Assembly: GCA_035550595.1 (NCBI GenBank)
Contig: DASZOV010000175.1
Coordinates: forward strand, 1 to 44,574
DNA from: CALFMR01 sp035550595
GTDB taxonomy: Bacteria > Acidobacteriota > Vicinamibacteria > Vicinamibacterales > SCN-69-37
DNA: 44,574 nucleotides
Direction: 5' to 3'
The notes below the pieces were generated by a model that made no database searches, was not told the DNA's origin, and saw nothing but the letters and a program-made list of their open reading frames with translations. Below are positions 1-9,749 of the stretch, piece after piece. The translations under genes were made by a program, and so were the position numbers. Position 1 is the stretch's first letter, and the number at the start of each line of letters is the position of its first letter.

Positions 1-69
1 CCGGCGAAGACCGTGGTCAAGGCTCGCATCGCCAAGCAGCTCAAGGACGCCGTCCTCCCGCGCAAGTAG
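1..69 (+). CDS. 3' end of an unidentified gene (partial)
   Basis: Reading frame 1 is open from the window edge to a TAG at 67-69 and gives the tail PAKTVVKARIAKQLKDAVLPRK. It is lysine-rich and shows no motif I recognise. The next gene is a 2-oxoacid dehydrogenase E2, so this could belong to the same functional group (an E1 or E3 component), but 22 residues cannot show that. The frame and stop are seen; everything else is open. Confidence 0.5.
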   Translation, partial: PAKTVVKARIAKQLKDAVLPRK

Positions 70-87
70 GTGTATCGGGGTCTCCGG

Positions 88-121
88 AGCCCCGCCGGTC
101 GGTCGCGACCGGGCTGGTTTT
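88..121 (+). terminator. Possible intrinsic terminator
   Basis: AGCCC (88-92) can pair with GGGCT (111-115) around a GC-rich interior that contains the perfect palindrome CGGTCGCGACCG (100-111), followed by four Ts (118-121). It lies 19 bases after the stop of the partial gene. The T tract is short, so this is only a plausible terminator. Confidence 0.4.
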
Positions 122-279
122 CCCTGTGTTCTTCGTGGCTACGCGCCCGTCGGCGGCCCATCCGCCGGCGGGCGTCATCCGGTCCCCGCCGCACCCACGC
201 CTCGCTCGGCCATAGTTGAAGTAGGAAGTAGACTGGTCGGATGGCGCGAGCTCCGCTCCGCCGCTCCCCGGAGTCGTCG

Positions 280-1514
280 ATGCCCACAGACGTCTTCATG
301 CCCCAGATGGGCGAATCGGTGGCCGAAGGGACGATCGTCCGTTGGCTCAAACAGGTCGGTGACGCCATCGACAAGGACGAGCCGCTCTTCGAAGTTTCCA
401 CCGACAAGGTCGATGCGGAAATCCCGGCGCCCGACGCGGGCGTGCTGCTGGACATCCGCGTCAAGGAAGGCGACACGGTCCCGGTCAACAGCGTCGTCGC
501 CGTGATTGGAAAAGAAGCGGACCGCGAGGCGGTGGCCGCTCATCCGGCCTCGGCGCCAGCCGCCGTGACCTCGCCCGCCAGCGCGCGCGTAACGTCCGAC
601 GCGGCGCCCGTCGTTCGCGGCGCGGACGCTGCCGCCACGTCGACCGGTGCGAGTCTCGACGAACGGCGCCGGACGCGCTCGTCGCCGCTCGTGCGCCGCA
701 TGGCGAAAGAGCACGGCGTCGACATCCGCGCCATCGCGGGCACGGGCGTGTCGGGCCGCGTGACGCGACGCGATCTCGAAGCCGCGCTCGCCGGCGGCAC
801 GGCTCCGGCACCGGCGTTCGCACCGGGCGAAGACGTCCGCGTCGAAAAGATGACCGTGATGCGGAAGAAGATCGCCGAGCACATGGTCATGAGCGTGCGC
901 ACGTCGCCGCACGTCTACGCGACCTACGAGGTGGACTTCGGCCGCATCGACGACATCCGCCGCGCGCACCGCGCGAGCTACGAGGCCGAGGGCCTGAAGC
1001 TCACCTACACCGCGTTCATCACCAAGGCCGTCGCCGACTCGCTGCGCGAGTTCCCCATCGTCAACGCGTCGGTCGACGGCGACACGGTCGTCTACCGCCG
1101 CGACATCAACCTGGGGATTGCGGTCGCACTCGAGCAGGGGCTGATCGTGCCGGTGATTCGCGCGGCCGATCGCTGCGATCTCCGCACGCTCTGCCGCACG
1201 ATTCAGGATCTCGCCCAGCGCGCGCGCACGAAGCAGTTGAAGACCGAGGAAGTGCAGGGCGGGACGTTCACGATCACGAACCCCGGCATGTTCGGCGCGC
1301 GGTCGGGACTGGCCATCATCAGCCAGCCTCAGGTCGCGATTCTCGCCGTCGGCAGCATCGACAAGCGCGTCGTCGTCGTCGACGACATGATCGCGATCCG
1401 GCCGACCGGCGAGTTCACGCTCGGCTTCGACCATCGGCTCATCGACGGCGCGGACGGCGCGCGGTTCCTCGCTGCCGTGAAGCATCGCCTCGAACACTTC
1501 GACGAGGCGCTCGT

Positions 1515-1518
<4 letters not shown>
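280..1518 (+). CDS. 2-oxoacid dehydrogenase dihydrolipoamide acyltransferase (E2)
   Basis: This is the core acyltransferase of a pyruvate-, 2-oxoglutarate- or branched-chain 2-oxoacid dehydrogenase complex. It moves the acyl group from lipoyl-lysine to CoA in the cytoplasm. The N-terminal lipoyl domain (about residues 1-77) carries the lipoylation motif STDKVDAEI with K43. A peripheral-subunit-binding domain lies near 135-172 (SSPLVRRMAKEHGVDI...GRVTRRDL). The catalytic domain fills the rest and ends with DHRLIDGADG, giving H385 and D389. ATG 280 is preferred to the in-frame ATG at 241 because the lipoyl fold begins right there (MPTDVFMPQMGES). The single lipoyl domain and 412-residue length fit BkdB/SucB-like E2; the substrate cannot be set from sequence. 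Its stop overlaps the lipB start, a logical pairing because LipB starts the lipoylation that E2 needs. Confidence 0.93.
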
Positions 1519-2213
<695 letters not shown>

Positions 2214-2220
2214 GAGCTGT

Positions 2221-2335
2221 GTCAACTTCGAACTTCGAACTTCGAAATAGGTTCTTACTGCTGAACAAGACTGGTCGAACTTCGCGGAACTTCGGAACCA
2301 ATTTCGAAGTTCAAAGTTCGAACTTCGAAGTTGAT
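2221..2335. repeat. Nested TTCGAA inverted repeat (family A, copy 1)
   Basis: The gap between lipB and the convergent MDH-like gene is filled by tandem CTTCGAA units. The left arm (2221-2246) begins GTCAACTTCGAA. The right arm (about 2302-2335) is its inverse and ends TTCGAAGTTGAT, with about 55 bases between them. The same arm sequence recurs at 12845 and 39588-39739. The element could fold into a long hairpin between the two converging genes. Confidence 0.75.
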
Positions 2336-2336
2336 C

Positions 2337-3167
2337 TCAACCCAGTCCGTTCACCATTTCCGTCCGCTCCTGCGGGCTGAGCGACGGCAGCGCGTGTGCG
2401 AGGACGCGCAGGCGGCCGAGTTCGAGCGGGAGCATCACGGCTTTGCCGCGTGCACCGAGTTCACCGTCGAGAAGCGTGAGCGCGGGGAGATGATGCCGCG
2501 CGCCGTGGATGATCGCGTCCACGATGCGCGCGGTTGCCGCGCCGATGGCGTCTGGGCCCGGCGGCCACAGGCGTGGCAGCGCATTCGAGATGGCCAGCAG
2601 CCGATGCGCCGGCACGCGCTCGCTGACGAGCGATCCATCTGCGGTGGCAGCACTCCAGCCCACGACGAACGAAGGCGGCCGTCCCACGACCGTGACGTCC
2701 GCGGCCGCCGCATCCATTTCCACTCCGGCCAGCATCTGCACGGCGGAGGCGAGCGCGGAAGGCGCCGTGCCGACGAGCCGGTGCGCAGCCACGCCGAACT
2801 CGGCGTATGCGTGCTCCATCAACGCGAACTGTGACGGTCCCGCGAAGACGATGGGCGCCTTCGTGCCCGCGCGCGCAAGCGTCGCGACGAGATGACGGCC
2901 GTCGCCATCCCGCCACTCGCCTTCGACGATGCGGTCGGCCACGACGATGACGTCCGCCGCGGCAGCGGCGAGAAGATCGGCGGCAGCCGAAAGCCGCGTG
3001 TTGAAGTTCTCGACCGGACCCGCCTGCTGGATGTCGAGCGCCTTACCCGACGCGGCGTCGACGCTCGCGTCCACCAGGCGGACGTGACGCACCGAATCGC
3101 GGCAGGCGAGGCGATGAGCCGTTGCCGCGCCAATCGGCCCGGCGCCGACGATGGCGACCACGGACAT
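2337..3167 (-). CDS. Lactate/malate dehydrogenase-like protein lacking catalytic residues
   Basis: The 276-residue product starts as an LDH/MDH Rossmann protein (IVGAGPIGAATAHRL, then an acidic residue after beta-2 in LVDAS) and follows the family length and strand order. The functional positions are replaced: the NPVD loop reads AGPSQF, the helix that should carry the catalytic Asp (LDSAR in the family) reads APSALASA, and the catalytic-His segment (GxHGD) reads GRPPSFVVG. Nucleotide binding may remain, but ordinary malate or lactate oxidation looks impossible. I infer a repurposed or regulatory family member; what it binds is unknown. The frame is intact over the whole length, which argues against a decaying gene. 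It converges on lipB and diverges from the SDR gene. Confidence 0.7.
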   Translation of the reverse strand: MSVVAIVGAGPIGAATAHRLACRDSVRHVRLVDASVDAASGKALDIQQAGPVENFNTRLSAAADLLAAAAADVIVVADRIVEGEWRDGDGRHLVATLARAGTKAPIVFAGPSQFALMEHAYAEFGVAAHRLVGTAPSALASAVQMLAGVEMDAAAADVTVVGRPPSFVVGWSAATADGSLVSERVPAHRLLAISNALPRLWPPGPDAIGAATARIVDAIIHGARHHLPALTLLDGELGARGKAVMLPLELGRLRVLAHALPSLSPQERTEMVNGLG

Positions 3168-3248
3168 GGACGGCTATTCTAACGAATGCTTCGCGCGGCC
3201 TCCTGCGAGGCCGGCAACGTGCGTGGCGACACCGAGAAAGGACAGGCG

Positions 3249-3959
3249 ATGCATCGAGCGATTGTGACGGGCGGGACGCGCGGGATTGGCCTCGCGATTG
3301 CGCAGGCCATCGCGGGCAGCGGGAGCCACGTGATGGTCACCGGACGCGACCATGCGCAAGTGGACGCGGCGGTTCAAGAGATTGGCGCCACGGCCGGCAG
3401 CGATCCGTCGCGCGTCGCGGGAACGGCCGTCGACGTCCGCGACCGAGCCGGCGTCACGGCGCTCGTCGCCGATACGGTCACGCGCTTCGGCGGGCTCGAC
3501 GTGCTCGTCAACAACGCCGGCGTCGGTGCCTTCGCCGAGGTCGCCACGATGAGCGACGAGGACTGGGCGCGCGTCATCGACACGAACCTGACCGGCGTTT
3601 TCTACTGCACGCGGGCTGCGATTCCGGCGCTGAAGCAGGCCGGCGGCGGATGGATCATCAACATCGCGAGCCTGTCGGCTCGCAATCCGTTTCCGGGCGG
3701 AGCCGCCTACTGCTCCTCGAAGGCCGCGCTCGTCGCGTTCACCGAAGCGTTGATGCAGGAAGTCCGCTTCGACGGCATCCGCGCGAGCGTCGTCTTGCCG
3801 GGATCGGTCGCAACCGAGTTCAGCGGCGGGTCAACGGCTGTCGACTGGAAGCTGTCGCCCGAAGATGTTGCCGAAGTCGTGATGGATCTGCTGCGCCATC
3901 CCGGCCGCAGCCTGCCGAGCCGCGTCGAGATCCGGCCGTCGCAACCGAAGAAAAGATGA
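3249..3959 (+). CDS. Short-chain dehydrogenase/reductase (classical SDR)
   Basis: This is a cytoplasmic NAD(P)-dependent oxidoreductase of the classical SDR family, 236 residues. It has TGGTRGIG (7-14) for cofactor binding, the structural NNAG (88-91), and the catalytic set S141, Y154 and K158 in NIAS...YCSSK. An arginine follows TG (TGRD), which suggests NADP(H). The substrate cannot be predicted. ATG 3249 is chosen over an in-frame ATG at 3186 because GAAAGGA (3236-3242) sits six bases upstream and the Rossmann strand starts at once (MHRAIVTGG). It is transcribed away from the MDH-like gene and converges on the FHA gene. Confidence 0.9.
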   Translation: MHRAIVTGGTRGIGLAIAQAIAGSGSHVMVTGRDHAQVDAAVQEIGATAGSDPSRVAGTAVDVRDRAGVTALVADTVTRFGGLDVLVNNAGVGAFAEVATMSDEDWARVIDTNLTGVFYCTRAAIPALKQAGGGWIINIASLSARNPFPGGAAYCSSKAALVAFTEALMQEVRFDGIRASVVLPGSVATEFSGGSTAVDWKLSPEDVAEVVMDLLRHPGRSLPSRVEIRPSQPKKR

Positions 3960-3962
3960 GGC

Positions 3963-4256
3963 CTATCCTTGCGCGATCGAAAATTCGACCCGTCCGACCG
4001 TGAGGACGTCGCCGGGTTTGAGGAGCGATCGCTCGACGCGCTTGCCGTTGACGAGCGTGCCGTTCGTGCTGCCGAGGTCGTCGACGACGAGCTGATCGGA
4101 TTTGTCGGCGGTGAGGCGGCAGTGGACGCGCGAGACGAGCGCGGCGTCCAGGATGAAGTCCGCGCGCGCCGTTCGGCCGATCGTCTTGACGTGACCCGGC
4201 ATCAGCCGGAACGTGACCGGGTCGTCGTCGCGGCTCGTGAGAATCCAGCCGGCCAC
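3963..4256 (-). CDS. Small stand-alone FHA-domain protein
   Basis: This 97-residue protein is almost entirely one forkhead-associated domain, a phosphothreonine-binding module: GRTARADF, SRVHCRL and DLGSTNGTLVNGKRV contain the conserved Gly-Arg, Ser-Arg-His and Asn-Gly positions. It starts at GTG 4256, one base beyond the TGA of the transhydrogenase subunit, so the two form a unit. FHA proteins usually bind substrates of Ser/Thr kinases, and two such kinases lie further on in this window (31697 and 35239); a link is inference only. No transmembrane segment is seen. Confidence 0.88.
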   Translation of the reverse strand: MAGWILTSRDDDPVTFRLMPGHVKTIGRTARADFILDAALVSRVHCRLTADKSDQLVVDDLGSTNGTLVNGKRVERSLLKPGDVLTVGRVEFSIAQG

Positions 4257-4257
4257 G

Positions 4258-5439
<1,182 letters not shown>

Positions 5440-5459
5440 CGTCGAAAAGTGTAGTCGAT

Positions 5460-7142
5460 CTACTTTGCCGGCAGCGTGCGATCGAGCCATCCGGTAATCG
5501 CGTCGACGACGCCGGGCGCGATCGTCCGCGACGGCAGCGACACGTACTCGTCGATGTCGCCGGTCGTCGCCGCCACGAGAAGATGGTTGACGCCGGGCAC
5601 GACGACTTTGCTCGTGTCCGACGCCGGCTGCTTCTTGCGCGCGGCGGAGAGCGACGCGAGGTCGTCGGCGGCCGACGGCGCCGTCTCCGTGTCGAGCGCG
5701 CCTTGGATGATGAGGAGCGGCTGCTGGAGCTTCGCGATGACGTCGGCCGGATCGAACTGCAGCCAGTTCTTGAACCACACCGTGTCGGACTGGCGGCGAA
5801 CATCGTCGGGGATGCCGTCCCAGCCTTTGCCGGTCAGGGTCGCGTCGATGATGCGCGTTTGGAGCGCGACGCGCGCGGCTTTGTCGGCGTCGGGCAGCGT
5901 CAGCCGCGCGAGCAGCCGGCGCTGCGTATCGAGCGTCACGTCGCGCCCATTCCGTCCGGGTGCCGCGATGAGGACGACGCCGTCGATCTGCTTCTCGCGG
6001 CGAGCAGCCGTGAGCGCGATCGGTCCCGCGTCGCCGTAGCCCACGACGACGATCCGATCGCGATCGACGTCGTCCTGATCTTTCAGCCAGTCGACGATGC
6101 CGATCGCGTCTTCGGCGTATTCGGGGACGCCGGCCGACTCGGGACGTCCCCCGCTCTGGCCGACACCGCGGCCGTCGTAGCGCACGACGACCGCGCCGTG
6201 CGCGGCCAGCGCGCCGGCGAGTTGACCGAAGATGGAAACGCCGTAGGTCGAGTAGTCGCGATCCTGCGGTCCGGGACTCGCGACGAGCACCACGGCCGGG
6301 TGCTTGCCCGCGGCGTTGGACGGCCGTGTGATCGTGCCGGCCAGGCTGAAGCCGTTCGACGGAAAGAACGTCTCCTTGTCGCCCGGATTGTGGACCGGCT
6401 CTTCGCGCGCGGAGACCGAGGCGAGATCGTCGCGGATCATCACGAGCGCGACCGCCGGCAATGAGACGCGCGCGAGACGGCCGCGGGCGTCGATCCAGAG
6501 ATCGATCTCCGACGGGCCGGACTGACCGGGGACCGAGAGCGTGAACGCGCGCAGGTCCACGGGCCCTTCGGGCCGCGTGACGCGCGTCGGCGCGACGCGG
6601 GCGACGGTAGCGGTCACTTCGCCGGCTGGCGCGATGAAGAGCGGCACGCGCGCGCCGGCCGCGAGCGACGAGAGACGGATGGCCAACGCCTCGTACGCGC
6701 CGAAGAAGTTGTTCGGCAGCACGATGGTGCGCGGCGAGATCTGGACGCTGTTCGAGCCGTGCTGACCCGCCTGCGTCAACTCGCTCATCGCCGTTGTCAC
6801 GCCGAAGTTCGTCGAGAGCGAGAGTTGCTGGCCGCCGAGCGTGCTCTCGATCGCGAGCTGTTGCGGCTGCCAGTCGGCGCCGTAGCGCACCTCGAATTTC
6901 GACGTGACGAGATCGATCGGCGGATCGAGACGAGAGGTCGACTCGAGGAGCCAACCGCTGCCCGACGACGAAATCGACGTGCTCGTCGTGCCCACGCGCG
7001 TGCCACGCAGGAGCACGACGAAGTTGGCGACGCCGGTGATGTCCGGAGCCGCCGGCGGCTGCGCGAGGGCGCGCGGCGCCAGCATTGTGAGGCCGAGAAG
7101 CGCGACGCTAAGATGGCAGACAGGTCCCCGAATGGCGCGCAT
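5460..7142 (-). CDS. Secreted alpha/beta-hydrolase-fold protein without the serine nucleophile
   Basis: The 560-residue product starts with a signal peptide (MRAIRGPVCHLSVALLGLTMLAPRALAQ), so it is exported. An N-terminal region of about 250 residues looks beta-rich and is unassigned. Then comes a dipeptidyl-peptidase/acyl-hydrolase-like fold: HPAVVLVASPGPQDRD, VVRYDGRGVGQSGG, the elbow VVGYGDAGP, an acid loop LLIIQGALDTETA and a terminal PGVNHLLV. The elbow should read GxSxG, but the serine position is Gly (G370, codon GGC at 6033-6035), while the acid and histidine motifs are kept. Ordinary serine hydrolysis is therefore doubtful. ATG 7142 is chosen for the signal peptide; it overlaps the divergent YgfZ start by 11 bases. 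The stop lies 20 bases from the transhydrogenase start. Confidence 0.8.
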   Translation of the reverse strand: MRAIRGPVCHLSVALLGLTMLAPRALAQPPAAPDITGVANFVVLLRGTRVGTTSTSISSSGSGWLLESTSRLDPPIDLVTSKFEVRYGADWQPQQLAIESTLGGQQLSLSTNFGVTTAMSELTQAGQHGSNSVQISPRTIVLPNNFFGAYEALAIRLSSLAAGARVPLFIAPAGEVTATVARVAPTRVTRPEGPVDLRAFTLSVPGQSGPSEIDLWIDARGRLARVSLPAVALVMIRDDLASVSAREEPVHNPGDKETFFPSNGFSLAGTITRPSNAAGKHPAVVLVASPGPQDRDYSTYGVSIFGQLAGALAAHGAVVVRYDGRGVGQSGGRPESAGVPEYAEDAIGIVDWLKDQDDVDRDRIVVVGYGDAGPIALTAARREKQIDGVVLIAAPGRNGRDVTLDTQRRLLARLTLPDADKAARVALQTRIIDATLTGKGWDGIPDDVRRQSDTVWFKNWLQFDPADVIAKLQQPLLIIQGALDTETAPSAADDLASLSAARKKQPASDTSKVVVPGVNHLLVAATTGDIDEYVSLPSRTIAPGVVDAITGWLDRTLPAK

Positions 7143-8121
7143 CGCGGAAGGATATCCCATCGTCGAGAACGGAGCGGGCTGGAACGACCAGTCCGCGCGC
7201 GGACGGTTGACGTTCGACGGAACGGACGCCGTGTCGTTTCTCCAGGCGCTCATCACGAACGATTTGTCGGCCGTTCCGGTGGGACGAGGCGTCTACTCCG
7301 CGTACCTCACGCCGCAAGGACGGATGATTACCGACGTCGGTCTGTATCGTCGCCGCGAGGATCTCGTCTGGGCCACGGTCGAGCCGGGTCTGGCGGTCGA
7401 TCTCGCGAAGCGATTCGACAATCTCATCTTCGCAGAGAACGTCCGCGTCACGGACGTGTCGCCGTCGACGATCGAGTTCGTCGTCGTCGGCCGCGACGCC
7501 GTGGATGTCGTGTCACGTGCGTTGGAGATCGACGCCGAGTCGCTTGCCGCTTTGCCGGAACTCGGACAGATCGACTGGCGCGACGGTTTCGTCACGCGCA
7601 CATCCAGCACGCCGTTCCCGATGTTCGCGATCTTCGCCGGCGCCGCGGAGCGCGAGGACCTGGCGGCGCGCCTCAGCATCGCGGGCGCGCAGCTCATCAG
7701 CGACGACGTGCTGGACGCCGTGCGGATCGAGGCGGGACGGCCGCGGTTCGGCGTCGACATGACCACCGACACGATCCCGCTCGAGGCCGGTCTGCTCGAA
7801 CGCGGCATCAGCACGAGCAAGGGCTGCTACGTCGGACAGGAAGTCATCATCCGCGTGCTGCACCGGGGCGGCGGGCGCGTCGCGAAGCGACTCGTCCGGC
7901 TGCGCGCGTCGGCCGGGCCGGACGTGGAGATCGAAGCCGGCGCGACGCTGTGGCACGACGGCCGCGAAGTCGGCCACGTGACGAGCGCCGCACGTGTCCC
8001 CGGCGCGGTGCATTGGATGGCGCTCGGCTACGTGCACCGCGACGCCGCCATCGAAGGCGCGCGCGTGTCGATCGGCCGCGCGAACGGGCCGGTGGCGGAG
8101 ATCACGGGGTTTGCGGGGTGA
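7132..8121 (+). CDS. ygfZ: Folate-binding YgfZ/GcvT-family protein
   Basis: YgfZ proteins bind tetrahydrofolate and support assembly or repair of iron-sulfur enzymes such as MiaB. They share the fold of glycine-cleavage T protein. This 329-residue protein has the T-protein-like start (GRLTFDGTDAVSFLQALITNDL) and the diagnostic cysteine motif KGCYVGQEVIIRVLHRGG, followed by the C-terminal barrel (ATLWHDGREVGHVTSAA). No glycine-cleavage genes are near, which favours the YgfZ role. ATG 7132 overlaps the 5' end of the divergent hydrolase gene, so one of the two starts may be misplaced or the two share a very compact control region. Confidence 0.9.
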   Translation: MARIAEGYPIVENGAGWNDQSARGRLTFDGTDAVSFLQALITNDLSAVPVGRGVYSAYLTPQGRMITDVGLYRRREDLVWATVEPGLAVDLAKRFDNLIFAENVRVTDVSPSTIEFVVVGRDAVDVVSRALEIDAESLAALPELGQIDWRDGFVTRTSSTPFPMFAIFAGAAEREDLAARLSIAGAQLISDDVLDAVRIEAGRPRFGVDMTTDTIPLEAGLLERGISTSKGCYVGQEVIIRVLHRGGGRVAKRLVRLRASAGPDVEIEAGATLWHDGREVGHVTSAARVPGAVHWMALGYVHRDAAIEGARVSIGRANGPVAEITGFAG

Positions 8122-8206
8122 ACACGGCAAGTTAGCGGTTGGAAGCCTCCCGACCTACACGGTCACATTCATCGATCCCGCGTGTCTTTAGAACTGAGCA
8201 TTCGGC

Positions 8207-9466
8207 ATGGAGCCGCTGGCCGCGTTGGTTCGTCGGGCACAGGCAGGGGACCTGAAGGCCTTCGGGGATCTCGTCCACGCGACGCAGTCGAAAGTCTACG
8301 CACTCGCGCGCAGTGTGCTCCACGATCCAGCGTTGGCCGAAGATGCCGCGCAGCAGGCCTTTCTGCGCGCATTTCGTCGTCTCGGTGAGCTCCAGGAGCC
8401 CGAGGCCTTTGCGGGTTGGCTCCGCCGAATCGCGATCACGGTCGCGCTCAACATCAGACGCGGTCACCGGACGACGCTGTTGCGGCTCGATGACGTGCCG
8501 GAAGTACCGGTGCTCGACGAGGCGGAGAGCCGCTGGTCGGATCTTCAGCGCCATCGACTCTCAGCGGCGTTGCTCTCGTTGAGTCCCGAAGATCGCCAGG
8601 TCTGCGACCGCCGCTATCACGGCGGCTGGAGCACCGCACGGTTGGCCGCTGCCTCGGGCGTGGACGATGCGGCGATGCGCAAACGCCTGCAGCGGATTCG
8701 CCAGAAATTGCGGAAGGAGATGGAAGCCATGGAGGAGCGCACCGTGCCGCACGGAGAATCCCGTCGCGATTTCCCGACGCAAATCGTCGAGCTGCTCGCG
8801 CGTCCCGCGCTGATCGATTTGCCCGAGAATCCTGTTGGCCATCTCGCGGCCATGCTTCGAGAGTCGTTCGTGGATTTTCGTGACGTCACGCTCCCGGAGC
8901 TGTTCGATTTCGAGCAAGCCCGCGAGACCATCGCGAACGAGGCGATCTATGTCGAGGCAACGGAACTGCATCGCGTGGACGAGCGCCGCATTCTTCGCTA
9001 CGACCTCACGCTCCCGCTCCTGCTGACGGTCCGCTACGAAGCCGCGCCATTGAAGATCTGGGCGTCCGGAAAGTGCTATCGCGCCGGGACGATCGACGCC
9101 ACGCACCTCGAAGCCTTTCACCAGGCCGAAGTGTTCTGGCTCGACGACGCCGCGCGGATCGATCCGTGGGCGTTCACCGGCCGCGTGCTGGCCGCGACCG
9201 ATCGCATGCTGCCCGGCCGCACCGTGAAGCTCGTGCCGACCGAGTACACGATGTGTCGTCAGGCGTGGGAGCTGTCGGTGGACGTGGACGGCGACTGGTT
9301 CGAAGTGCTGGCCTGGGGCATCTTCTCGGACAAGATCGTCGGGCATCTCGGCGGCGATCCGTCGCGTCACACCGCCGTTGGTTTCGGGTGCGGCCTCGAG
9401 CGCATCGCCATGCTGCGCTACGGGATCGACGACATCCGCAAGGTGGAAAGCGCCCGGGCGTCCTGA
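8207..9466 (+). CDS. ECF sigma factor fused to a PheS-like class II synthetase core
   Basis: One uninterrupted frame encodes 419 residues with two unrelated halves. Residues 1-170 form an ECF sigma factor: region 2 with DPALAEDAAQQAFLRAFRRL and AFAGWLRRIAI, then region 4 with LSPEDRQVCDRRYHGGWSTARLAAASGV, a helix-turn-helix for the -35 box. Residues about 190-411 resemble the catalytic core of phenylalanyl-tRNA synthetase alpha: KIWASGKCYRAGTIDATH with LEAFHQAEVF is motif 2 (R292, H300) and GFGCGLERIAMLRYGIDDIR is motif 3 (R399). The PheS stretch FPFTEPSAEV that shapes the Phe pocket is replaced here by VPTEYTMCRQAWEL. No anticodon or tRNA-binding coiled-coil domain is present. I infer a transcription factor gated by an adenylate- or amino-acid-binding sensor. 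No anti-sigma gene is adjacent; a MazEF pair follows 61 bases on. Confidence 0.85.
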   Translation: MEPLAALVRRAQAGDLKAFGDLVHATQSKVYALARSVLHDPALAEDAAQQAFLRAFRRLGELQEPEAFAGWLRRIAITVALNIRRGHRTTLLRLDDVPEVPVLDEAESRWSDLQRHRLSAALLSLSPEDRQVCDRRYHGGWSTARLAAASGVDDAAMRKRLQRIRQKLRKEMEAMEERTVPHGESRRDFPTQIVELLARPALIDLPENPVGHLAAMLRESFVDFRDVTLPELFDFEQARETIANEAIYVEATELHRVDERRILRYDLTLPLLLTVRYEAAPLKIWASGKCYRAGTIDATHLEAFHQAEVFWLDDAARIDPWAFTGRVLAATDRMLPGRTVKLVPTEYTMCRQAWELSVDVDGDWFEVLAWGIFSDKIVGHLGGDPSRHTAVGFGCGLERIAMLRYGIDDIRKVESARAS

Positions 9467-9496
9467 TGTCGTGATTGCCGCGGGCGCAGGGGCGTG

Positions 9497-9516
9497 TTGA
9501 GTTACATGTAACTCAA
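9497..9516. promoter_or_regulatory. 20-bp perfect palindrome, likely toxin-antitoxin operator
   Basis: TTGAGTTACA is followed directly by its exact reverse complement TGTAACTCAA. The palindrome ends 11 bases before the antitoxin start, and it is AT-rich in a GC-rich setting. Its position fits autoregulation by the antitoxin or the toxin-antitoxin complex. The palindrome is seen; the binding is inferred. Confidence 0.65.
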
Positions 9517-9527
9517 TCGGAGCGATC

Positions 9528-9749
9528 ATGCCTGTCTCCACTCGTTCGACGTCCCGCGACAAGGTTCGCGCGCACCGCCTGCGCCTGCGCGGGCAGGGCC
9601 TGCGTCCCGTTCAAATCTGGGTCGCTGACGTGCGCTCGAAGAGCTTCGCTCGCGCGGCGCACCGTCAATCCCTGGCCGTGGCGAAGAGCCGTCACGCGGC
9701 GGACGATCAGTCCTTTGTCGACGCTATTTCGGCCTGGGACGCCGAATGA
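9528..9749 (+). CDS. MazE-type antitoxin (DUF3018 family)
   Basis: The 73-residue protein matches the short antitoxin family DUF3018 that pairs with PemK/MazF toxins: RDKVRAHRLRLRGQGLRPVQIWVADVRSKSFARAAHRQS, then an acidic tail (DDQSFVDAISAWDAE) expected to wrap the toxin. The basic N-terminal half probably binds DNA, and a 20-bp palindrome sits just upstream. The start of the toxin overlaps its stop (ATGA at 9746-9749), which keeps antitoxin and toxin synthesis coupled. Confidence 0.88.
   Translation: MPVSTRSTSRDKVRAHRLRLRGQGLRPVQIWVADVRSKSFARAAHRQSLAVAKSRHAADDQSFVDAISAWDAE

Noticed and set aside
175..1497. Long open frame on the minus strand opposite the E2 gene
   Set aside because: It has the Arg/Asp/Val-rich composition of antisense shadow in high-GC DNA and lies over a clear gene.
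5440..6954. Upstream extension of the transhydrogenase frame (about 500 extra codons)
   Set aside because: The extension is Arg-rich shadow of the hydrolase gene in another frame; PntAA similarity begins only at ATG 5439.
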